DNA from: Halorussus halobius
Lineage (GTDB): Archaea > Halobacteriota > Halobacteria > Halobacteriales > Haladaptataceae
Reading direction: 5' to 3'
NCBI RefSeq assembly: GCF_004765805.1
Contig: NZ_ML219773.1
Coordinates: 124,001 to 188,000, forward strand
Length of the DNA stretch: 64,000 bases
Shown: positions 25,893 through 34,259 of the stretch, in pieces
Layout: the number at the start of each line of letters is the position of its first letter
Numbering within the stretch: the stretch's first letter is position 1
Translations under genes and position numbers: made by a program
The notes under the pieces: model-generated
The model's database searches: none
What the model was told of the DNA's origin: nothing
What the model saw: only the letters and a program-made list of their open reading frames with translations

Positions 25893-27368
25893 TTAGACCG
25901 CGCCCTGCAGCACGCCGCCGGTCCGGACGACGAAGTAGAGCACGAACGCGGCCGCCAGCACCCAGTGGCCGGGCCGGGTGTCCTCGCGTTCGCCCGCCGC
26001 CAGCTTGACGACCGGATAGGAGACGATGCCGGCCGCGATGCCGTACGCGATGGAGTAGGTGAACGGCATCACGAAGATGGTGAGTCCGGCCGGAATCGAG
26101 TAGGTGAGGTCGTCCCACGCGATTTCGGCCACGTTCGACAGCATGATGATGCCGACCACGACGAGTACGACGTGGGAGGCGTAGGTGGGTATCGCGACCG
26201 CCAGCGGGACGAGCGCCAGCGACGCCAGAAACAGCAACGCGACCACCAGCGCGGTCATCCCGGTGCGGCCGCCCTCGTCGACGCCCGTGGCGGACTCGAC
26301 GTACGTCGTGACCGTCGAGGTGCCCAGCATTCCGCCGACCGTGGTGCCGACCGCGTCGGCCAGCAGCGGCTTCTCGATGTCGGGGAGGTTGCCGTCGTCG
26401 TCGAGGAAGCCCGCGGCCTGCGAGACGCCGGTGAGCGTCCCGGCGGTGTCGAAGAAGTCCACGAAGAAGAACGTGAACACGACGAGCGCGAACGAGAACG
26501 GCTCGACGCTCCGGAGTCCGTCGAGGAACGCCCCGGCCAGCGGCGCGACGTTGTAGCTCGCGGCGTCGTAGGTGACGGGCGCGTCGGGTACCAGCGGGAC
26601 CTCGAGCAGGCTCACGCCCATCTCTTCGAGCGCGGGCGAGTCGTAAGGATACGCCGAGTAGCCCAGCGCGGAGGCCGCATACCCCATCAGCGAGGTGGCG
26701 ACGATGCCCAGCACGATGGAGCCTCGGATGCCCCGGGCGTACAGCGCCAGCGTCACGAGCAGTCCGACGACCGAGATTACGGCGACCGGGTCCGAAGCGA
26801 ACACGGGGTTGAAGGTGACGAACGTCGAGCCGTCGCCCGCGACCACCCGCATCTCCTCGAGTCCGATGATGGCGAGGAAGAGCCCGATGCCCGCGCCGAC
26901 CGCGAGTTTGACCGGCTCGGGGAACAGTTCGATGATGTACGTGCGCGCGCCGACGAGCGTGAGCGCGAGGAAGACGACGCCCTCGACCACGACGGCCGCC
27001 AGCGCGACCTGCCAGTCGATGCCGAGCCCGAGGACCACGGTGAACGCGAAGAAGGCGTTCAGCCCGAGTCCCGGCGCTTGCGCGAACGGGCGCTTGGCGT
27101 ACAGCGCCATCACCAGCGTCGCGACCGCCGCCGACAGGATGGTGACGACCGCTATCATCTGGACGGTCCGGTCCGGGCCGATGCCGTCGGGCTGGATGGC
27201 CGCCGCGAGGATGGTCGGGTTGACCACGACGATGTAACTCATCGTCAGGAACGTGGTCAGTCCCGCCAGAACCTCGGTTCGGAGGTCCGTGCCGTGCGCC
27301 TCGAAGTCGAAGTACTCCGCGAGGCCGCCCGCCGCGGAGCCGCCGTCGTTGGTGTCGCTAGACCCCAT
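25893..27368 (-). CDS. NCS2-family (AzgA-type) purine permease
   Basis: A 491-residue polytopic membrane transporter with about 12-14 segments. The AzgA-type signature is visible: FLTMSYIVVVNPTILAAA near the N-terminus, the GLGLNAFFAFT segment, and TFFFVDFFDTAGTLTGVS in the middle. Proton-coupled uptake of adenine, guanine or hypoxanthine is the family's role. Start ATG at 27368 (MGSSDTNDGG) is chosen over a start 33 nt upstream because conserved sequence begins at EYFDFEAHGTD. The GfcR regulator and pyrE, both PRTase-fold genes of nucleobase metabolism, lie upstream on the same strand. Confidence 0.92.
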   Translation of the reverse strand: MGSSDTNDGGSAAGGLAEYFDFEAHGTDLRTEVLAGLTTFLTMSYIVVVNPTILAAAIQPDGIGPDRTVQMIAVVTILSAAVATLVMALYAKRPFAQAPGLGLNAFFAFTVVLGLGIDWQVALAAVVVEGVVFLALTLVGARTYIIELFPEPVKLAVGAGIGLFLAIIGLEEMRVVAGDGSTFVTFNPVFASDPVAVISVVGLLVTLALYARGIRGSIVLGIVATSLMGYAASALGYSAYPYDSPALEEMGVSLLEVPLVPDAPVTYDAASYNVAPLAGAFLDGLRSVEPFSFALVVFTFFFVDFFDTAGTLTGVSQAAGFLDDDGNLPDIEKPLLADAVGTTVGGMLGTSTVTTYVESATGVDEGGRTGMTALVVALLFLASLALVPLAVAIPTYASHVVLVVVGIIMLSNVAEIAWDDLTYSIPAGLTIFVMPFTYSIAYGIAAGIVSYPVVKLAAGEREDTRPGHWVLAAAFVLYFVVRTGGVLQGAV

Positions 27369-27512
27369 GATGCACGAGTGAGCGTATCCGCCAAAAGGCA
27401 CTTAAGTATTCTCATGGCTCGTGGACAGACGTACGCAATTGTGTATATCTCTTCGAGTTCGCTCCGGAATAGCAGCCGATAGCCCTCGGACGTGGATAGC
27501 TCGCGGCGCGAC

Positions 27513-28229
27513 TCACTCCTCGAACGTCGTCAGCGCGCCGACCGGCGCGTCGGTCAGCCCCTCGGCGCGGTCGAGGCCGCGCTCGCCCGCCGCGATGAGC
27601 GCGAACACCCCGACCACCTCGGCGTCGGCGCGGTCGACGATGTCGAGCAGGAGTTCCTGGGTCTCGCCCGACCGGATGAGGTCGTCGACGACAAGCACCG
27701 ACTCGCCGGGGTCGATCGCCGACGCGGGCAGGTAGTAGGTGAGTTCGATGCCCGAGGCCAACCGCTGGCGCGACTCGATGAACTCCTCGACGGCGGTCTC
27801 CTTGGACTTCTTGGCGTAGGCCACGCGGGCGTCGAAGTAGTCGGCCATCGCCGCGCCGAGCGTGATGCCGTCGGTCGCGGCGGTCAACACCACGTCGGGG
27901 CGGTCGAAGTCGAGCGACTCGGCCGCGACCGGGGCCACGAGGTCGAGGAACGACTGGTCGAAGACGACCTCGGAGTTGTCGACGTACCCCTCCTCGTCGC
28001 GGGTGACGCGCGACTCGAGTTCGGCGGCGAGTTCCTCGCGACCCACGCCGTCGACGACCGCGCGGGCGCGGTCGACGCTCGGCAGGACGTGGCCGTTGAC
28101 GTACCGGTTGAGGTCGCCGGACGGGAGTCCGGTCACCGCCGCGAGTTCGTCGTAGGTCCGGGTCTCCTTGAGCATCCGGAGGACGGCGACCGCCTGTAGC
28201 TGGAGGGTCGCCTTCTCTGCGCGGTTCAT
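27513..28229 (-). CDS. gfcR: PRTase-fold transcription regulator GfcR
   Basis: A 238-residue protein joining an N-terminal HTH-like domain (about 1-55, LRMLKETRTYDELAAVTGLPSGDLNRYV) to a type I phosphoribosyltransferase domain with the PRPP loop VLVVDDLIRSGET (about 178-190). The same architecture was shown in Haloferax volcanii GfcR, a regulator of sugar-degradation genes formerly annotated as a PyrE homologue. The HTH extension and nearby true pyrE argue against a catalytic orotate enzyme. The ATG at 28229 gives MNRAEKATLQLQA, the conserved N-terminus. The promoter region is the 165-nt gap to pyrE. Confidence 0.9.
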   Translation of the reverse strand: MNRAEKATLQLQAVAVLRMLKETRTYDELAAVTGLPSGDLNRYVNGHVLPSVDRARAVVDGVGREELAAELESRVTRDEEGYVDNSEVVFDQSFLDLVAPVAAESLDFDRPDVVLTAATDGITLGAAMADYFDARVAYAKKSKETAVEEFIESRQRLASGIELTYYLPASAIDPGESVLVVDDLIRSGETQELLLDIVDRADAEVVGVFALIAAGERGLDRAEGLTDAPVGALTTFEE

Positions 28230-28394
28230 GCTCCCGCCGATACATTCCACGAACTTGAATATCTCGAAAGTTCGTAGCGCGGTTTGAATCCGCTCGCCGC
28301 CGCGTTCGGCGACCGCGCGACGCCCCCGTTGGTGGATTGTGCGACCGTGGTCATCCGGCGGCGACGCGACCGGGCGCGCCCCGAGGACGAGCCG

Positions 28395-28940
28395 TCACGC
28401 CGCGTCGAGCAGTTCGGTGGCCGTCAGCAGCGACTCCAGCTCCACCTCGTGGTCGGCCAGCTTCTCGGCCGCGCCCTCCTCGCGGTCGACCACCACGAGT
28501 ACGCGCTCGACGGTCGCGCCCGCGTCCCGAAGCGCCTGCACGGCGTCGACAGCGCTCTGGCCGGTGGTGGCGACGTCTTCGAGGACGACGACCGCCTCGC
28601 CCTCGTCGAGGCGGCCCTCGACGAGGTTGGCCGTGCCGTACTCCTTCTGCTGTTTGCGGACGATGACGTACGGCGCGCCGGTCTCGACGCTCGTAACCGA
28701 GACCAGGGGGACCGCGCCGAGCGCGACGCCCGCGAGTTTGGTCTCGCCCGCGCCGGTGGCGTCGAGGCGGGCCGCGAACGCCTCGGCGACCAGTTCCAGG
28801 CATCGGGGGTCGGTCTCGAACAGGTACTTGTCCACGTAGTAGTCGCTGGTGCCGCCGTGCGAGAGCTCGAACTCGCCGTACCGCACCGCGTCGGCGTCCC
28901 GGAGCGCCGCGACGAGGCTCTCGGTGGTGGTGTCGCTCAT
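28395..28940 (-). CDS. pyrE: Orotate phosphoribosyltransferase
   Basis: Joins orotate to PRPP to form orotidine 5'-phosphate in pyrimidine synthesis. At 181 residues it is a normal short archaeal PyrE. Motifs: the substrate segment [12 protein letters not shown] (about 28-39), the catalytic flexible loop with [16 protein letters not shown] (about 103-118), and the PRPP loop [13 protein letters not shown] (about 125-137). Unlike the neighbouring GfcR it has no HTH domain, so this copy is the enzyme. The stop lies 5' of GfcR's upstream region. Confidence 0.95.
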   Translation of the reverse strand: MSDTTTESLVAALRDADAVRYGEFELSHGGTSDYYVDKYLFETDPRCLELVAEAFAARLDATGAGETKLAGVALGAVPLVSVTSVETGAPYVIVRKQQKEYGTANLVEGRLDEGEAVVVLEDVATTGQSAVDAVQALRDAGATVERVLVVVDREEGAAEKLADHEVELESLLTATELLDAA

Positions 28941-29011
28941 CGTCGTGAGTCGAGACGCCCCGCGTCAAAAGCGGTTCCGTTCGACGCGCGGGGCGGGGTC
29001 CGCGAGCCGCC

Positions 29012-29395
29012 TCAGTCGTCCGCAGTCGCCGCGTCGGGCCGGCCGGCCGCGGCCGGCGCGTCGAGCCAGTCGTCGGCCCACGACTCGAGTTCCTCGAACA
29101 CCGGGCAGAGGTCCCGGCTCTTGTCGGTCAGGCTGTAGTAGGTCGCGATGGGCCGGTCCTCGACCCGGCGGTTCACCAGCCCGGCGGCTTCGAGGTCGTC
29201 GAGGACCCGCGAGAGCGTCCGGGAACTCGACCCGGTCGAGCGCTGGAGCTCGTTGAACCGCTTCTCGCCGTCCTGCAGGTCGTTGAGCACGACCAGCCGC
29301 CACTCGGAGCCGATCTGCTCGATGGCCTCGACCACCGGGCAGGCGTCGGCGTTCTTCTCCTCTGGGGTCTCGTTTTGCGACGTTGTGGACGACAT
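29012..29395 (-). CDS. HxlR-family winged-helix transcription regulator
   Basis: A 127-residue regulator. The HxlR core is complete: CPVVEAIEQIGSEWRLVVLNDL (about 19-40; split here across helix 1-2), RFNELQRSTGSSSRTLSRVLDDLEAAGLV recognition region and the wing YYSLTDKSRDLCPV. The conserved N-terminal Cys19 is present, so redox or aldehyde sensing as in other HxlR proteins is possible. The promoter lies in the short gap to CarS's end. Its regulon is unknown; it stands alone and may act on itself. Confidence 0.9.
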   Translation of the reverse strand: MSSTTSQNETPEEKNADACPVVEAIEQIGSEWRLVVLNDLQDGEKRFNELQRSTGSSSRTLSRVLDDLEAAGLVNRRVEDRPIATYYSLTDKSRDLCPVFEELESWADDWLDAPAAAGRPDAATADD

Positions 29396-29553
29396 CGGTG
29401 TTGTCGCTCGACGTATTGTCGGCGAGTACGCAAATAGGTTCCGGTACGAAGTAGGTTACGTAACGAAAGCTGGTGTTCGAGAGACAGTCGAGGCTCGCGT
29501 GACCAGATGACCGAAACTCCCCGCCGCGACCGGGACGTGACCCGACAGTCGCG

Positions 29554-30099
29554 TCACCACGGCTCGTCCTTCAGCCCCAACTGATAGGCGACGCCGTTGG
29601 TCGCCAGATGCAACAGCGGGGTCGCCACGAAGACGACCGCCAGCACCGGGAGGGTGAACACGTCGCCGGTCCACGCCGGCGCGGCCGCGAACGCGAACAG
29701 GAGCGCGAACGCGACGAAGTCGAGCTGGTCGAGCCCGGGGAACGCGGCCCCGCGCTCGCGGCCGGTCCGGCGCTTGAGGAACGAGGCCGCCACGTCGCCG
29801 GCCATCGCGCCCGCCGAGAGCGCGAGCGCCGCCGCGAGGGGGAAGGCGGGCAGGTCGACGCCGACCAGTTCGGAGGCGCTCGGCGCGACCGCGTTCAGCG
29901 CCAGCGCCAGCGCTGCACCGGCCAGGATTCCGGCGGCCGTGCCCCGCCACGTCTTGCCGTCGCCCAGCACCCGCTTGCCGTTCCACGTCCGGCCGCCGTC
30001 GATTGGCCGGCCGCCCCCCGCCAGCACGGCGGCGTTGTTCGGCACGTAGGCCGGCAACATCGCCCACAGCGCGATTGCGACGGTCTCGAAGACGCTCAT
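29554..30099 (-). CDS. carS: CDP-archaeol synthase CarS
   Basis: Archaeal membrane enzyme making CDP-2,3-bis-(O-geranylgeranyl)-sn-glycerol, the activated precursor of archaeal phospholipids, from CTP and the ether-linked phosphate. The 181 residues have about five membrane segments. Characteristic blocks are the N-terminal LPAYVPNNAAVLAGGGRPIDGG, GDGKTWRG (about 53-60), and GDVAASFLKRRTGRERGAAFPGLDQLDF (split across about 99-127), the CTP-binding region. The ATG at 30099 (MSVFETVAIALW) gives the normal length; a longer frame upstream has no family features. Confidence 0.95.
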   Translation of the reverse strand: MSVFETVAIALWAMLPAYVPNNAAVLAGGGRPIDGGRTWNGKRVLGDGKTWRGTAAGILAGAALALALNAVAPSASELVGVDLPAFPLAAALALSAGAMAGDVAASFLKRRTGRERGAAFPGLDQLDFVAFALLFAFAAAPAWTGDVFTLPVLAVVFVATPLLHLATNGVAYQLGLKDEPW

Positions 30100-30228
30100 G
30101 TCGGAGTAGGCGAACGCCGGGGCCTTAACCCGGACGGTTCCGGGCGTCTCCCGCGCTCGTTTCCTGCGCGTCGGCCGGGTCGCGGGCGATTCGCGGGATT
30201 CGGTACCCGGACCGGAACGAATAGCCCA

Positions 30229-30237
30229 GTTTAAAGG
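30229..30237 (+). promoter_or_regulatory. TATA box of proline dehydrogenase
   Basis: GTTTAAAGG is 26-34 nt before the ATG at 30263, consistent with a leaderless transcript. Confidence 0.7.
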
Positions 30238-30262
30238 TCTGCCGGGAGAAATCCTCCGACAA

Positions 30263-31099
30263 ATGATACCGCCCATCGCCAGTCGGTTCGTCGCCGGGGA
30301 GACGCCGGCCGAGGCGCTCGACCACGCCCGCAGCCTGAACGACCGGGACGTGACGGCCATCCTCAACCTGCTCGGCGAGCACTACGAGGACCGCCTGCCA
30401 GCCGACGAGGACGCCGAGGCGTACCTCCGGCTGGTCGAGGACATCGCCGACAGCGACGTCGAGGCCTGCATCTCGGTCAAACCCTCCCAGATCGGGCTCG
30501 ACGCGGGCGTGGAGGTGTTCCGCGAGAACGCCGAGCGCATCGCGGCGCACGGGGCCGACCGCGACGTGTTCGTCTGGGTCGACATGGAGGACCACACCAC
30601 GACCGACGCCACGCTCGACGCCTTCGAGCGGCTCGCGGTCGAACACGGCGGCGGGGTCGGCGTCTGCGTGCAGGCCAACCTCGAGCGCACCCCCGAGGAC
30701 CTCGAACGCCTCGCCGACCTCCCCGGCAAGGTCCGCCTCGTGAAAGGCGCGTACGACCCGCCGAGCGACGTCGGCCTCTCGGAGAAGGCCGCGGTCGACG
30801 AGGCCTACCGGGAGCAACTCGAATACATGTTCGAGCAGTTCGACGGCGGCATCGCGGTCGGGAGCCACGACCCCGCGATGATAGAGCGCGCGCGAGAACT
30901 CCACGACGAGTACGGCACCGACTTCGAGGTCCAGATGCTGATGGGCGTGCGCGACGACGCCCAGTTCGACCTCGCAGAGGAGTACGAGGTCTACCAGTAC
31001 GTCCCGTACGGCGACAAGTGGCTGTCGTACTTCTACCGGCGGGTGATGGAGCGCAAGCAGAACCTGACGTTCGCGCTCCGTGCGGTCCTCGGCCGGTAG
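30263..31099 (+). CDS. Proline dehydrogenase
   Basis: FAD enzyme oxidising L-proline to pyrroline-5-carboxylate. At 278 residues it is the stand-alone monofunctional type, with the (beta/alpha)8 barrel motifs visible: CISVKPSQIGLD (about 72-83), VWVDMEDHTTTDATLDAF, RLVKGAYDPP (Lys and Ala-Tyr of the substrate site, about 160-169), and GSHDPAMIERA, followed by QMLMGVRDD and YVPYGDKWLSYFYRR at the C-terminus, where the Arg pair binds the proline carboxylate. No pyrroline-5-carboxylate dehydrogenase is adjacent. Confidence 0.94.
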   Translation: MIPPIASRFVAGETPAEALDHARSLNDRDVTAILNLLGEHYEDRLPADEDAEAYLRLVEDIADSDVEACISVKPSQIGLDAGVEVFRENAERIAAHGADRDVFVWVDMEDHTTTDATLDAFERLAVEHGGGVGVCVQANLERTPEDLERLADLPGKVRLVKGAYDPPSDVGLSEKAAVDEAYREQLEYMFEQFDGGIAVGSHDPAMIERARELHDEYGTDFEVQMLMGVRDDAQFDLAEEYEVYQYVPYGDKWLSYFYRRVMERKQNLTFALRAVLGR

Positions 31100-31119
31100 C
31101 GTCGCCGGATAGCATCTAG

Positions 31120-31127
31120 TTTATAAT
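31120..31127 (+). promoter_or_regulatory. TATA box of the DUF502 gene
   Basis: TTTATAAT is 24-31 nt before the ATG at 31151, supporting that start over one 12 nt upstream. Confidence 0.7.
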
Positions 31128-31150
31128 CCTGCGGTCGGTTGTTCCCACAA

Positions 31151-31762
31151 ATGGCCTCGTGGAAGCGCGACGTCGCGAGCGGCCTCATCGTCATCCTCCC
31201 GCTCGTGGTCTCGGCGTACATCATCGGGTGGCTGTATCTGGCCCTCGCTGGCATCCCGCTCCTCCAGGACATCCAGCCACAGCCCCTCCGGGTGCTGACG
31301 GTGCTGGTCGTGTTCTGGATGCTCGTCCTCAGCGTCGGCTACATGATGCGGACCGCCGTGGGGACGCTCGTGGAGGGTGCCATCGACAACGTGATGAACC
31401 ACCTGCCCGGCCTCCGGGTCGTGTACAACGCCTCGAAGATGGCGGCCGAGACCGCGCTCTCGGACACGACCGACCTCCAGGCCCCGGTCAAGGTCGAGGC
31501 GTGGGACGGGATGCGGATGACCGCGTTCAAGACCGGCAAGACGACCGACGACGGCCGCGAACTCCTCTTTTTGCCGACCGCGCCCAACATCACCACCGGG
31601 TTCGTCGTCGAGATGGAACCCAGCGACTTCGAGGAGACCAACGAGACCGTCGAGGACGCGCTGACCCGCGTGCTGAGCGCCGGCTTCGGCGAGACCGCCG
31701 AGACCGGCATCCCCATCGACGTGGAGGACGAGCGGGAGGCCGAGTCGCCGCCCGTGAAGTAG
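31151..31762 (+). CDS. DUF502 family membrane protein
   Basis: A 203-residue protein with two N-terminal membrane segments (about 9-34, SGLIVILPLVVSAYIIGWLY; and 46-68) followed by a soluble domain. The DUF502 pattern is clear: P-L-V-x-S-A-Y near the first segment, NHLPGLRVVYNASKMAAET, and FLPTAPNITTGFVVEM. Family members are widespread in bacteria and archaea without an assigned biochemical role. It lies 52 nt after proline dehydrogenase but has its own TATA box, so it is probably transcribed separately. Confidence 0.9.
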   Translation: MASWKRDVASGLIVILPLVVSAYIIGWLYLALAGIPLLQDIQPQPLRVLTVLVVFWMLVLSVGYMMRTAVGTLVEGAIDNVMNHLPGLRVVYNASKMAAETALSDTTDLQAPVKVEAWDGMRMTAFKTGKTTDDGRELLFLPTAPNITTGFVVEMEPSDFEETNETVEDALTRVLSAGFGETAETGIPIDVEDEREAESPPVK

Positions 31763-31894
31763 TCCCTCTCCGCGTTCGAGTCCGCTCAGATAGAGAGAAG
31801 TCGTCTCGCGTGTCAGCAGGCCTCACGTCTAGCAGCGTGATTGGCCTCGGCACACCCGGCGTAGTTTGAAGACCGGGCGTCCGAGACGCGCTGT

Positions 31895-32362
31895 ATGGAA
31901 CTCGTCGAAGCCACCCTTGACGACCTTGACGCGCTCGTCGACCGCTGGTACGCCCTCGCGAAAGCGATGGAGGAGTACTCCGACCTGAACGAACTCGTCT
32001 ACACAGGGGCCGACGAGGTCCCCGAGGACGGCTTCCGCGCCCTCCTGGACGACCCGGACGCGACCAACTACCTCGTCGTCAACGACGGCGAGACGATCGG
32101 CTATCTCACGCTCCGCGAGGACCACCACCCGTCCCGGACGTATTCTCAGTCCCTCCGCATCGTCGACCTCGCCATCGACGACGGCCACCGGAATGAGGGC
32201 CACGGCACGGAAGTCGTCGAGCGCGTGAAAGCGCTGGCCCGCGAGCGGGACTGTGACCACGTCACGGTCGCCTGCGAGTGGGAAAACGAGGGCGCGCGCC
32301 GGTTCTACCGCGAAACGGGCTTTCGACCGAAACAGGTCGACTACGCACAACCACTGGAATGA
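31895..32362 (+). CDS. GNAT-family N-acetyltransferase
   Basis: A 155-residue acetyl-CoA-dependent acyltransferase. The acetyl-CoA binding signature R-N-E-G-H-G-T lies at about 107-113 in DDGHRNEGHGTEVVERV, followed by the CoA helix and the C-terminal CEWENEGARRFYRETGFRPKQ, typical of GNATs. The substrate is unknown. The only promoter hint is AGTTTGAAGACC about 30 nt upstream. No operon partner; IlvE is convergent downstream. Confidence 0.9.
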   Translation: MELVEATLDDLDALVDRWYALAKAMEEYSDLNELVYTGADEVPEDGFRALLDDPDATNYLVVNDGETIGYLTLREDHHPSRTYSQSLRIVDLAIDDGHRNEGHGTEVVERVKALARERDCDHVTVACEWENEGARRFYRETGFRPKQVDYAQPLE

Positions 32363-32486
32363 ACCGGGATACGCGTTCGGTGCAGGCGAACGGGTACGCT
32401 ATCTGATTTCGTCTCCGCTCCGTCCTCCTCGAAACGCCCCGCTCGCGTCGATTCAGAGCCCAACCAGGGCTCCCGACGGACGCCCG

Positions 32487-33422
32487 CTACGCCTCGACGT
32501 ACGTGAACCACTCGTCGTGGTCGTCGGTCCGGCGGTTCACCACGTCGAAGAACCGCGACTGGAGCTCCTCGGTGACCGGCCCCCGGCCGCCGTTGCCGAT
32601 CTCGACGTTGTCGACCTGCCGGATGGGCGTGATTTCGGCCGCCGACCCCGAGAAGAACAGTTCGTCGGCGGTGTTGAGTTCGCCCCGCGAGATGGTCGCT
32701 TGGTCGTGGACCTCGTAGCCCAGCTCCTCGGCCAGCGTGATGACCGACTGGCGCGTGATGCCGTCGAGGATGCTCTCGGCCAGCCCGGGCGTGTATATCT
32801 CGTCGTCGCGCACGAGGAAGAGGTTCTCGCCCGGTCCCTCGGCCACGTTGCCCTCCTTGTTGAGCACGATGGCCTCGGCGAAGCCGTTCCGGCGGGCCTC
32901 CTCGCCCGCGAGCATGCTGTTGACGTACAGTCCGGTGGTCTTGGCGTTGGTCGGAATCTGGCTGGAGGAGTGCTTGCGCCACGACGACACCATCACCTCG
33001 ACGCCGTTTTCGAGCGCCTCCTCGCCCAGGTACGTGCCCCAGGGCCACGCCGCGACGGCGGTTCGGGTCGGGCAGTCGCCCGGACTCACGCCGAGGCTGT
33101 CGTAGCCGTAGAACGCGATCGGCCGGACGTAACACGAGGCGAGGTCCTGCCGGCGGATGAGTTCCAGCGTCGCCTCGGTCAGTTCCTCGGGCTCGTAGTC
33201 GATGTCGAGGTCGTAGGGCTTGGCGGAGTCGTACAGCCGGTCGAGGTGTTCGTCCCACCGGAAGATGGCCGCCCCGTTCTCGGTGTCGTAACACCGCACG
33301 CCCTCGAACACGCCCGTTCCGTAGTGCAGGCCGTGAGTGAGGACGTGGACCTGTGCGTCGTCCCAGTCGACGAACTCCCCGTCCATCCATATCGTGTCCA
33401 CGTCCATCTCGTCGAAGCTCAT
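32487..33422 (-). CDS. ilvE: Branched-chain amino acid aminotransferase
   Basis: PLP fold-type IV aminotransferase interconverting valine, leucine and isoleucine with their 2-oxo acids. The 311 residues are the normal length. Motifs include the N-terminal THGLHYGTGVFEGVRCY (about 29-45), the catalytic Lys in TNAKTTGLYVNS (about 158-169), EAIVLNKEGNVAEGPGENLFLV, and SGSAAEITPIRQVD near the C-terminus. The start is ATG (MSFDEMDVDTIW). IlvA for the same pathway lies at 3-4 kb but is unlinked. Upstream, on the other side of the start, is dispersed element copy C. Confidence 0.95.
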   Translation of the reverse strand: MSFDEMDVDTIWMDGEFVDWDDAQVHVLTHGLHYGTGVFEGVRCYDTENGAAIFRWDEHLDRLYDSAKPYDLDIDYEPEELTEATLELIRRQDLASCYVRPIAFYGYDSLGVSPGDCPTRTAVAAWPWGTYLGEEALENGVEVMVSSWRKHSSSQIPTNAKTTGLYVNSMLAGEEARRNGFAEAIVLNKEGNVAEGPGENLFLVRDDEIYTPGLAESILDGITRQSVITLAEELGYEVHDQATISRGELNTADELFFSGSAAEITPIRQVDNVEIGNGGRGPVTEELQSRFFDVVNRRTDDHDEWFTYVEA

Positions 33423-33510
33423 ACGCTCGGACGTTCGGAGGCCTCCGTAATGAGTCTTGACGCTTCGTGACAGGATGGCGTTCCGGTACGCGGGGTCGAT
33501 AGCGGGATTC

Positions 33511-33778
33511 TCGTACGCCCTCGGCGCGCTCTCAGACACGAGAACTGCAAACTTGGCCTCGAAAGCCCTCAGCGCGCACTGCGACAACAGAACTGCAAAC
33601 ACATCCTCGAAAGCCCTCGGCGCGCTCGTCAACGACTATGACACCAACAACTCCTCGAAAGCCCTCGGCGCGCTCTCTGACAATGCTGGAACCGCAAACA
33701 CATTCCCGAAAGCCCTCGGCGCGCTCTCTGACAATGCTGGAACCGCAAACACATTCCCGAAAGCCCTCGGCGCGCTCG
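33511..33778. repeat. Tandem repeat array of dispersed element copy C
   Basis: Six units containing AAAGCCCTCGGCGCGCTC begin near 33511, 33562, 33610, 33658, 33709 and 33760, with periods of 51, 48, 48, 51 and 51 bp. The last two complete units are identical. All periods are multiples of three and an open frame runs on both strands; the minus-strand frame repeats RAEGFRECVCGSS. Copy A shares the unit and its minus-strand frame but interrupts the plus frame. Coding is therefore possible but unproven; no start region or known family supports it. Confidence 0.75.
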
Positions 33779-33784
33779 CGGTCG

Positions 33785-33834
33785 CTCAGCGACATATTCG
33801 ACGGACGTAGTTGCGTCGAATAGGGGTCGCTGAG
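33785..33834 (+). ncRNA. Covarying two-stem hairpin, copy C (candidate structured RNA)
   Basis: The outer stem CTCAGCGAC/GTCGCTGAG and inner stem TATTCGACG/CGTCGAATA are both perfect, with A opposite GGG between them. Copy A (10599-10654) has the same arrangement but different stem sequences, the compensatory change expected of a structure under selection. Transcription is not shown by sequence alone. Confidence 0.55.
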
Positions 33835-33949
33835 ACGACCACGCGAACGCGAGCGCCGGAAGACAGTCCTGCTCGCTTCGCTGCGCGGGCTGTGACTTCC
33901 GAGGTCACACTCGCTTCGCTCGCGTGACCGCGCCTCGCCCTTTCAGTCC
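33835..33949. other. Second variable stem and conserved end of element copy C
   Basis: After the hairpin comes ACGACCACG, a longer branched inverted-repeat insert (CACGCGAACGCGAGC against GCTCGCGTG near 33924, with an internal GTGAC...GTCAC hairpin around 33891-33907), then ACCGCGCCTCGCCCTTTCAGTCC, whose last 19 nt (33931-33949) match copy A exactly. In copy A the insert is only a short GGGCC hairpin, so this arm is variable while its flanks are conserved. Confidence 0.6.
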
Positions 33950-34259
33950 ACCGAGGCCAACCGCACAGCCCCGCACCCGCACTGCCCCCGCACCGCACCC
34001 GCACCCGCACCCGCACCGCGACGGCGGGCCTCACACCTCCCCAGCCTCGGGGCGCACGAGAGCGCCCCTCCCTCGCGCAGTTGGCGCGGCGCATGAACGC
34101 GCCGCGCCAGCGCGCGCCACCGTGGAAAACCGAGTCAGTGCGCGTCGGTCGGGCGCAGGGCCGCGTGATGGAGATCGAACTGCGTCTCTGAACGCTCCCC
34201 CGTGACAGCCGACTCCGACGAAGATGGCCGCGTCCTTCCCGGAGTGGCCTCGCTGACAG
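33950..34259. repeat. Downstream module of element copy C and spacer
   Basis: Short GC-rich repeats (CCGCACCCGCA type, about 33958-34019) precede GCGGGCCTCACACCTCC region (34024-34046) and CCTCGCGCAGTTGGCGCG (34071-34088), both recurring at copy B (23194-23277). The remaining about 130 bases up to ribB show no gene. A plus-strand frame encoding Pro/His repeats here is a by-product of the CCGCAC repeats. Confidence 0.55.

Noticed and set aside
33511..33778. CRISPR array
   Set aside because: The repeats are 48-51 bp tandem units without unique spacers and no cas genes are present.
33958..34090. Pro/His-repeat protein on the plus strand
   Set aside because: The peptide pattern comes directly from CCGCAC repeats and has no start signal or conserved domain.
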